Source: Torymus aiolomorphi
Taxonomy: Eukaryota > Arthropoda > Insecta > Hymenoptera > Torymidae
NCBI GenBank assembly: GCA_036365515.1
Contig: CM070877.1
Span: forward strand, 115,460,011-115,524,010
Direction: 5' to 3'
DNA length: 64,000 bases
How positions within the stretch are numbered: the stretch's first letter is position 1; every line of letters starts with the position of its first letter. Of this stretch, positions 55,501 to 64,000 are shown piece by piece. The translations under genes and the position numbers were made by a program. The notes beneath the pieces are model-generated. The model worked only from the letters and a program-made list of their open reading frames with translations. It was not told the DNA's origin and did not search any database.

Positions 55501-58500
55501 TTTCACGAATTATTTTATGAAATCTTCCGGGAAACTCGTGTGAATTAATACAAGAAATAATTTAGAATTCGTTTGAAAAACATTTTTAGAATAAAATTTT
55601 TTAAAACAAAATAGCGAAAAAAATAATTACACGAATTCTTCCTTAAAGAACCTTGAAAAGATTTTTTCAAAGAAAACATAAAACAATTCAGAAATTATTG
55701 CAAGTATTATGAAATAATTCAGAAATAACTTCAGAAAGATACAAATTAATTGTTCACAAAAACAATTAAATATCTATTCGAAAACCTTCCATGAATTATT
55801 TCATGAAATCTTGAGGGAACTTATGTGAATTAATACAAGAAATAATTTAGAATTCTTTTGAAAACGATTTTTAGAATAAAATTTTTTAAAAGAAAATAGC
55901 GAAAAAAATAATTACACGAATTCTTCTTGAAAGAACCTTGAAAAGATTTTTTGAAAGAAAACATAAAACAATTAAGAAATCATTTCAAGAATTATATAAT
56001 GAAATAATTCAGAAATAATTTCAGAAAGATACAAATTAGTTGTTCACAAAAATAATTAAATGTCTATTCGAAAACCTTTCATGAATTATTTCATGAAATC
56101 TTGAGGGAAACTCATGTGAATTAATACAAGAAATAATTTAGAATTCTTTTTAAAAAGATTTTTAAAATAAAATTTTTTAAAAGAAAATAGCGAAAAAAAT
56201 AATTACTCGCATTCTTCCTGAAAGAACCTTGAAAAGATTTTTTGAAAGTAAACATAAAACAATTCAGAAATCATTTCAAGAATTATATCATGAAATAATT
56301 CAGGAATAATTTCAGAAAGATACAAATTAATCATTCACAAAAATAATTAAATGTCTATTCGAAAAACTTTCATGAATTATTTCATGAAACCTTGAGGGAA
56401 ACTCATGTGAATTAATACAAGAAATAATTTAGAATTCTTTTAAAAAGATTTTTTGAATAAAATTTTTTAAAAAATAATAGCAAAAAAAATAATTATACGC
56501 ATTCCTCCTGAAAGAACCTTGAAAAGATTTTTTCAAAGAAAACATAAAACAATTCAGAAATCATTTCAAGAATTATATCATGAAATAAATCAGAAATAAT
56601 TTCAGAAAGATACAAATTACTCATTCACAAAATAATTCAATATCTTTTCAAAAATCTTTCATGAATTATTTTATGAAATCTTCCAGGAAACTCGTGTGAA
56701 TTAATACAAGAAATAATTTAGTATTGTTTTGAAAAACATTTTTGGAATAAGTTTTTTTTTAATAAAATAGAGACAAAAATATCCACACGAATTCTTCCTG
56801 AAAGAATCTTGAACAGATATTTTGAAAGAAAACATAAAATACGTAGTTCAGAAATTATTGCAAGTATTACATCATGAAATAATTCCGAAATAATTTCAGA
56901 AAGATACAAATTCATCGTTCACAAAAATAATTAAATATCTATTCGAAAACCTTTCATGAATTATTTCATGAAATCTTGAGGGAAACTCATGTGAATTAAT
57001 ACAAGAAATAATTTAGAATTCTTTTAAAATGATTTTTAGAATAAAATTTTTTAAAAGATAATAGAGAAAAAAATAATTACACGCATTCCTCCTGAAAGAA
57101 CCTTGAAAAGATTTTTTGAAAGTAACCATAAAACAATTCAGAAATCATTTCAACAATTACATCATGAAATAGTTCACGAATAATTTCCGAAAGATACAAA
57201 TTAATTATTCACAAAAATAATTCAATATCTTTTTAAAAATCTTTATGAATTATTTTATGAAATCTTCCGGGAAACTCGTGTGAATTAATACAAGAAATAA
57301 TTTAGAATTCGTTTGAAAACGATTTTTAGAATAAAATTTTTTAAAAGAAAATAGCGAAAAAAATAATTACACGAATTCTTCCTGAAGGAACCTTGAAAAG
57401 ATTGTTTTAAAGAAAACATAAAACAATTCAGAAATCATTTCAAGAATTATATCATGAAATAATTCAGAGATAATTTCAAAAAGATACTAATTATTATTTT
57501 ACAAAAATAATTCAATATCTATTCAAAAACCTTTCATGAATTATTTTATGAAATCTTCCGGGACACTCGTGTGAATTAATACAAGGAATAATTTAGAATT
57601 CTTTTGAAAAAAATTTTCAAATAAGATTTTTTTTTTAAAATAGCGAAAAAAATAATTACACGACTTCTTCCTGAAGGAACCTTGAAAAGATTTTTTGAAA
57701 GAAAACAAAACAATTCAGAAATCATTTCACGAATTATATCATGAAATAATTCAGAAATAATTTCCGAAAGATACAATATAATCATTCAAAAAAATAATTC
57801 AATATCTTTTCAAAAATCTTTCATGAATTATTTCATGAAATCTTCCGGGAAACTCATGTGAATTAATACAAGATATAATTTAGAATTCTTTTGAAAAAAA
57901 TTTTTGGAATAAAATTTTTTTAAATAAAATAGCGAAAAAAATATCTACACAAATTCTTTCTGAAAGGACTTTGAACAGATTTTTTGAAAGAAAACAAAAC
58001 AATTCAGAAATCATTTCACGAATTATATCATGAAATAATTCAGAAATAATTTCAGAAAGATACAAAATAATTGTTCACTAAAATAATTAAATATCTATTC
58101 GAAAACCTTTCATGAATTATTTCATGAAATCTTGAGGGAAACTCATGTGTATTAATACAAGAAATAATTTAGAATTCTTTTGAAAAAGATTTTTAGAATA
58201 AAATTTTTTAAAAGAAAATAGCGAAAAAAATAATTACACGAATTCTTCTTGAAAGAACCTTGAAAAGATTTTTTGAAAGAAAACATAAAACAATTCAGAA
58301 ATCAATTAAAAAATTAGATCATGAAATAATTCAGAAATAATTTCAGAAAGATACAAATTAATTGTTCACAAAAATAATTAAATATCTATTCGAAAACCTT
58401 TCATGAATTATTTCATGAAATCTTGAGGAAAACTCATGTGCATTAATACAAGAAATAATTTAGAATTCTTTTGAAAAAGATTTTTAGAATAAAATTTGTT

Positions 58501-61500
58501 AAAAGAAAATAGCGAAAAAAATAATTACACGAATTCTTCTTGAAAGATCCTTGAAAAGATTTTTTGAAAGAAAACATAAAACAATTCAGAAATCAATTAA
58601 AAAATTATATCATGAAATAATTCAGAAATAATTTCAGAAAGATACAAATTAATCATTCACCAAAATAATTCAATATCTTTTCAAAAATCTTTCATGAATT
58701 ATTTTATGAAATCTTCCGGGAAACTCGTGTGAATTAATACAAGAAATAATTTAGAATTCGTTTGAAAACGATTTTTAGAATAAAATTTTTTAAAAGAAAA
58801 TAGCGAAAAAAATAATTACACGAATTCTTCCTGAAGGAACCTTGAAAAGATTGTTTTAAAGAAAACATAAAACAATTCAGAAATCATTTCAAGAATTATA
58901 TCATGAAATAATTCAGAGATAATTTCAAAAAGATACTAATTATTATTTTACAAAAATAATTCAATATCTATTCAAAAACCTTTCATGAATTATTTTACGA
59001 AATCTTCCGGGACACTCGTGTGAATTAATACAAGGAATAATTTAGAATTCTTTTGAAAAAAATTTTCGAATAAGATTTTTTTTTAAAAATAGCGAAAAAA
59101 ATAATTACACGACTTCTTCCTGAAGGAACCTTGAAAAGATTTTTTGAAAGAAAACAAAACAATTCAGAAATCATTTCACGAATTATATCATGAAATAATT
59201 CAGAAATAATTTCAGAAAGATACAATATAATCATTCAAAAAAATAATTCAATATCTTTTCAAAAATCTTTCATGAATTATTTCATGAAATCTTCCGGGAA
59301 ACTCATGTGAATTAATACAAGATATAATTTAGAATTCTTTTGAAAAAAATTTTTGGAATAAAATTTTTTTAAATAAAATAGCGAAAAAAATATCTACACA
59401 AATTCTTTCTGAAAGGACTTTGAACAGATTTTTTGAAAGAAAACAAAACAATTCAGAAATCATTTCACGAATTATATCATGAAATAATTCAGAAATAATT
59501 TCAGAAAGATACAAAATAATTGTTCACTAAAATAATTAAATATCTATTCGAAAACCTTTCATGAATTATTTCATGAAATCTTGAGGGAAACTCATGAGCA
59601 TTAATACAAGAAATAATTTAGAATTCTTTTGAAAAAGATTTTTAGAATAAAATTTTTTAAAAGAAAATAGCGAAAAAAATAATTACACGAATTCTTCTTG
59701 AAAGAACCTTGAAAAGATTTTTTGAAAGAAAACATAAAACAATTAAGAAATCAATTAAAAAATTAGATCATGAAATAATTCAGAAATAATTTCAGAAAGA
59801 TACAAATTAATTGTTCACAAAAATAATTAAATATCTATTCGAAAACCTTTCATGAATTATTTCATGAAATCTTGAGGAAAACTCATGTGCATTAATACAA
59901 GAAATAATTTAGAATTCTTTTGAAAAAGATTTTTAGAATAAAATTTGTTAAAAGAAAATAGCGAAAAAAATAATTACACGAATTCTTCTTGAAAGATCCT
60001 TGAAAAGATTTTTTGAAAGAAAACATAAAACAATTCAGAAATCAATTGAAAAATGATATCATGAAATAATTCAGAAATAATTTCAGAAAGATACAAATTA
60101 AACATTCACCAAAATAATTCAATATCTTTTCAAAAATCTTTCATGAATTATTTTATGAAATCTTCCGGGAAACTCGTGTGAATTAATACAAGAAATAATT
60201 TAGAATTCTTTTGAAAAAAATTTTTAGAATAAGATTTTTTTAATAAAATAGCGAAAAAAATAATTACACGAATTCTTCCTGAAAGAACCTTGAAAAGATT
60301 TTTTGAAAGAAAACATAAAACAATTCAGAAATCATTTCAAAAATCATATCATGAAATAATTCAGAAATAATTTCAGAAAGATACAAATTAATCATTCACA
60401 AAAATAATTAAATATCTATTCGAAAACCTTTCATGAATTATTTCATGAAATCTTGAGGCAAACTCATGTGAATTAATACAAGAAATAATTTAGAATTCTT
60501 TAGAGAAAGATTTTTAGAATAAAATTTTTTAAAAGAAAATAGCGAAAAAAATAATTACACGAATTCTTCCTGAAGAAACCTTGAAAAGATTGTTTTAAAG
60601 AAAACATAAAACAATTCAGAAATCATTTCAAGAATTATATCATGAAATAATTCAGAAATAATTTCAAAACGATACTAATTATTATTTTACAAAAATAATT
60701 CAATATCTATTCAAAAACCTTTCATGAATTATTTTATGAAATCTTCCGGGACACTCGTGTGAATTAATACAAGGAATAATTTAGAATTCTTTTGAAAAAA
60801 ATTTTCGAATAAGATTTTTTTTTTAAAAATAGCGAAAAAAATAATTACACGACTTCTTCCTGAAGGAACCTTGAAAAGATTTTTTGAAAGAAAACAAAAC
60901 AATTCAGAAATCATTTCACGAATTATATCATGAAATAATTCAGAAATAATTTCAGAAAGATACAAAATAATCATTCACAAAAATAATTCAATATCTTTTC
61001 AAAAATCTTTCATGAATTATTTCATGAAATCTTCCGGGAAACTCATGTGAATTAATACAAGATATAATTTAGAATTCTTTTGAAAAAAATTTTTGGACTA
61101 AGATTTTTTTAAATAAAATAGCGAAAAAAATATCTACACGAATTCTTTCTGAAAGGACTTTGAACAGATTTTTTGAAAGAAAACAAAACAATTCAGAAAT
61201 CATTTCACGAATTATATCATGAAATAATTCAGAAATAATTTCAGAAAGATACAAAATAATTGTTCACAAATATAATTAAATATCTATTCGAAAACCTTTC
61301 ATGAATTATTTCATGAAATCTTGAGGGAAACTCATGTGCATTAATACAAGAACTAATTTAGAATTCTTTTGAAAAAGATTTTTAGAATAAAATTTTTTAA
61401 AAGAAAATAGCGAAAAGAATAATTACACGAATTCTTCTTGAAAGAACCTTGAAAAGATTTTTTGAAAGAAAACATAAAACAATTCAGAAATCAATTAAAA

Positions 61501-64000
61501 AATTAGATCATGAAATAATTCAGAAATAATTTCAGAAAGATACAAATTAATTGTTCACAAAAATAATTAAATATCTATTCGAAAACCTTTCATGAATTAT
61601 TTCATGAAATCTTGAGGAAAACTCATGTGCATTAATACAAGAAATAATTTAGAATTCTTTTGAAAAAGATTTTTAGAATAAAATTTTTTAAAAGAAAATA
61701 GCGAACAAAATAATTACACGAATTCTTCTTGAAAGAACCTTGAAAAGATTTTTTGAAAGAAAACATAAAACAATTCAGAAATCAATTAAAAAATTATATC
61801 ATGAAATAATTCAGAAATAATTTCAGAAAGATACAAATTAATCATTCACCAAAATAATTCAATATCTTTTCAAAAATCTTCCATGAATTATTTTATGAAA
61901 TCTTCCGGGAAACTCGTGTGAATTAATACAAGAAATAATTTAGAATTCTTTTGAAAAAATTTTTAGAATAAGATTTTTTTAATAAAATAGCGAAAAAAAT
62001 AATTACACGAACTTTTCCTGAAAGAACCTTGAAAAGATTTTTTGAAAGAATACATAAAACAATACAGAAATCATTTCAAAAATCATATCATGAAATAAAT
62101 AGTTCAGAAATAATTTCAGAAAGATACAAATTAATCATTCAAAAAAATAATTCAATATCTTTTTAAAAACTTTTCCTGAATTATTTCATGAAATCTTCCG
62201 GGAAACTCGTGTGAATTAATACAAGCAATAATTTAGAATTCGTTTGAAACAGATTTTTAGAACAAAATTTTTTAAAAGCTAATAGCGAAAAAAATAATAC
62301 ACGCATTCCTCCTGAAAGAATCTTGAAAAGATTTTTTGAAAGAAAACATAAAACAATTTAGAAATCATTTCAAGAATTATATCATGAAATAATTCAGAAA
62401 TAATTTCAGAAAGATACAAAATAATTGTTCACAAAAATAATTAAATATCTATTCGAAAACCTTTCATGAATTATTTCATGAAATCTTGAGGGAAACTCAT
62501 GTGAATTAATACAAGAAATAATTTAGAATTCTTTTGAAAAACATTTTTGGAATAAGTTTTTTTTTAATAAAATAGAGACAAAAATATCCACACGAATTCT
62601 CCCTGAAGGAACCTTGAAAAGATTGTTTTAAAGAAAACATAAAACAATTCAGAAATCATTTCAAGAATTATATCATGAAATAATTCAGAAATAATTTCAG
62701 AAAGATACAAAATAATTGTTCACAAAAATAATTAAATATCTATTCGAAAACCTTTCATGAATTATTTCATGAAATCTTGAGGGAAACTCGTGTGCATTAA
62801 TACAAGAAATAATTTAGAATTCTTTTGAAAAAGATTTTTAGAATAAAATTTTTTAAAAGAAAATAGCGAAAAAAATAATTACACGAATTCTTCTTGAAAG
62901 AACCTTGAAAAGATTTTTTGAAAGAAAACATAAAACAATTCAGAAATCAATTAAAAAATTAGATCATGAAATAATTCGGAAATAATTTCAGAAAGATACA
63001 AATTAATTGTTCACAAAAATAATTAAATATCTATTCGAAAATCTTTCATGAATTATTTCATGAAATCTTCCGGGAAACTCATGTGAATTAATACAAGATA
63101 TAATTTAGAATTCTTTTGAAAAAAATTTTTGGACTAAGATTTTTTTAAATAAAATAGCGAAAAAAATATCTACACGAATTCTTTCTGAAAGGACTTTGAA
63201 CAGATTTTTTGAAAGAAAACAAAACAATTCAGAAATCATTTCACGAATTATATCATGAAATAATTCAGAAATAATTTCAGAAAGATACAAAATAATTGTT
63301 CACAAATATAATTAAATATCTATTCGAAAACCTTTCATGAATTATTTCATGAAATCTTGAGAAACTCATGTCCATTAATACAAGAACTAATTTAGAATTC
63401 TTTTGAAAAAGATTTTTAGAATAAAATTTTTTAAAAGAAAATAGCGAAAAGAATAATTACACGAATTCTTCTTGAAAGAACCTTGAAAAGATTTTTTGAA
63501 AGAAAACATAAAACAATTCAGAAATCAATTAAAAAATTAGATCATGAAATAATTCAGAAATAATTTCAGAAAGATACAAATTAATTGTTCACAAAAATAA
63601 TTAAATATCTATTCGAAAACCTTTCATGAATTATTTCATGAAATCTTGAGGAAAACTCATGTGCATTAATACAAGAAATAATTTAGAATTCTTTTGAAAA
63701 AGATTTTTAGAATAAAATTTTTTAAAAGAAAATAGCGAACAAAATAATTACACGAATTCTTCTTGAAAGAACCTTGAAAAGATTTTTTGAAAGAAAACAT
63801 AAAACAATTCAGAAATCAATTAAAAAATTATATCATGAAATAATTCAGAAATAATTTCAGAAAGATACAAATTAATCATTCACCAAAATAATTCAATATC
63901 TTTTCAAAAATCTTCCATGAATTATTTTATGAAATCTTCCGGGAAACTCGTGTGAATTAATACAAGAAATAATTTAGAATTCTTTTGAAAAAAATTTTTA
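52534..64000. repeat. 289-bp satellite, array B with higher-order repeats (about 40 units, runs off the window)
   Basis: Same unit as array A. Within 53.5-56 kb near-identical blocks recur every 865-883 bp (three units): the same minus-strand word set appears at 53525, 54408 and 55273. Further right, matching variants recur at 57880, 59329, 61069 and 63105, about 1.45, 1.74 and 2.04 kb apart (five, six and seven units). Two variant classes alternate: ATCTTCCGGGAAACTCGTGTG versus ATCTTGAGGGAAACTCATGTG (first 20 bases), paired with AATTCAATATCTTTTC versus AATTAAATATCTATTC. This is typical higher-order satellite organisation. Confidence 0.95.

Noticed and set aside
53525..63290. Recurrent 60-80 codon minus-strand frames (LYLSEIISELFHD type) as a gene family
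   Set aside because: They recur with the satellite period, differ by frame-breaking indels and encode low-complexity text. They are by-products of the 289-bp repeat.
49150..64000. CRISPR-like array of regular repeats
   Set aside because: Repeats are head-to-tail with no unique spacers, the unit is 289 bp and the context is eukaryotic. It is a satellite.

Overview
This window is eukaryotic. It is most likely from an insect and probably a hymenopteran. It is AT-rich, carries insect-type transposable elements, and holds two spliced exons of a biogenic-amine GPCR that reads as an alpha-1-type octopamine receptor (the Oamb / OA1 family). Nothing bacterial or viral was seen. The host assignment is inference from the receptor sequence and the repeat types.

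Layout. (1) 1-15.6 kb is a nested transposon pile-up. A CR1/Jockey-like non-LTR retrotransposon on the + strand (pieces at 553-722, 5907-7461 and 15185-15597) has been split twice. One split is a 5.2 kb block of palindromic repeats plus an inverted-repeat element (2171-5906) that itself carries a 5'-truncated R1-like retrotransposon. The other is a 7.7 kb BEL/Pao LTR element on the - strand (7462-15184, ACCTC target duplication). (2) 15.6-20.9 kb is mostly unassigned AT-rich DNA with hairpin repeats and a 30-bp minisatellite. (3) 20973-23314 is a Penelope-like element (RT plus GIY-YIG) with inverted ends, itself hit by a 584-bp palindromic MITE. (4) About 23.7-27.4 kb is a GC-rich, apparently non-autonomous LTR element with rearranged LTR pieces. 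(5) 27.5-28.3 kb is a Helitron relic. (6) 30157-38474 is bounded by ACAGGGTGTCC inverted repeats with a TA duplication. It carries a decayed Tc1/mariner-type transposase and at least two further nested inverted-repeat elements. (7) 39488-39798 and 46188-46305 are the TM6-TM7 exon and the terminal exon of the receptor. They are joined by a clean GT..AG intron in matching phase that is full of MITEs and a SINE. (8) Downstream lie a small MITE, a tRNA-derived SINE and a probable DIRS-like fragment. (9) From about 49.15 kb to the window end is a roughly 289-bp satellite with higher-order periodicity, broken once by a 1.1 kb GC-rich LTR-like insertion.

How it fits together: the only host gene I can support is the octopamine receptor. 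Everything from base 1 to 39487 is compatible with one very large upstream intron of that gene, and the satellite starts about 2.6 kb beyond its last plausible codon. The mobile genes all look damaged (nonsense codons, frameshifts, lost catalytic residues or nested insertions), except that the jockey-like RT domain itself is still open. The most interesting unexplained items are: an open reading frame that continues in phase for 86 codons after two close stop codons in the receptor's last exon; a hairpin-ended inverted-repeat family with an internal microsatellite; a dispersed palindrome family with conserved ends; and the palindrome-of-palindromes MITE.
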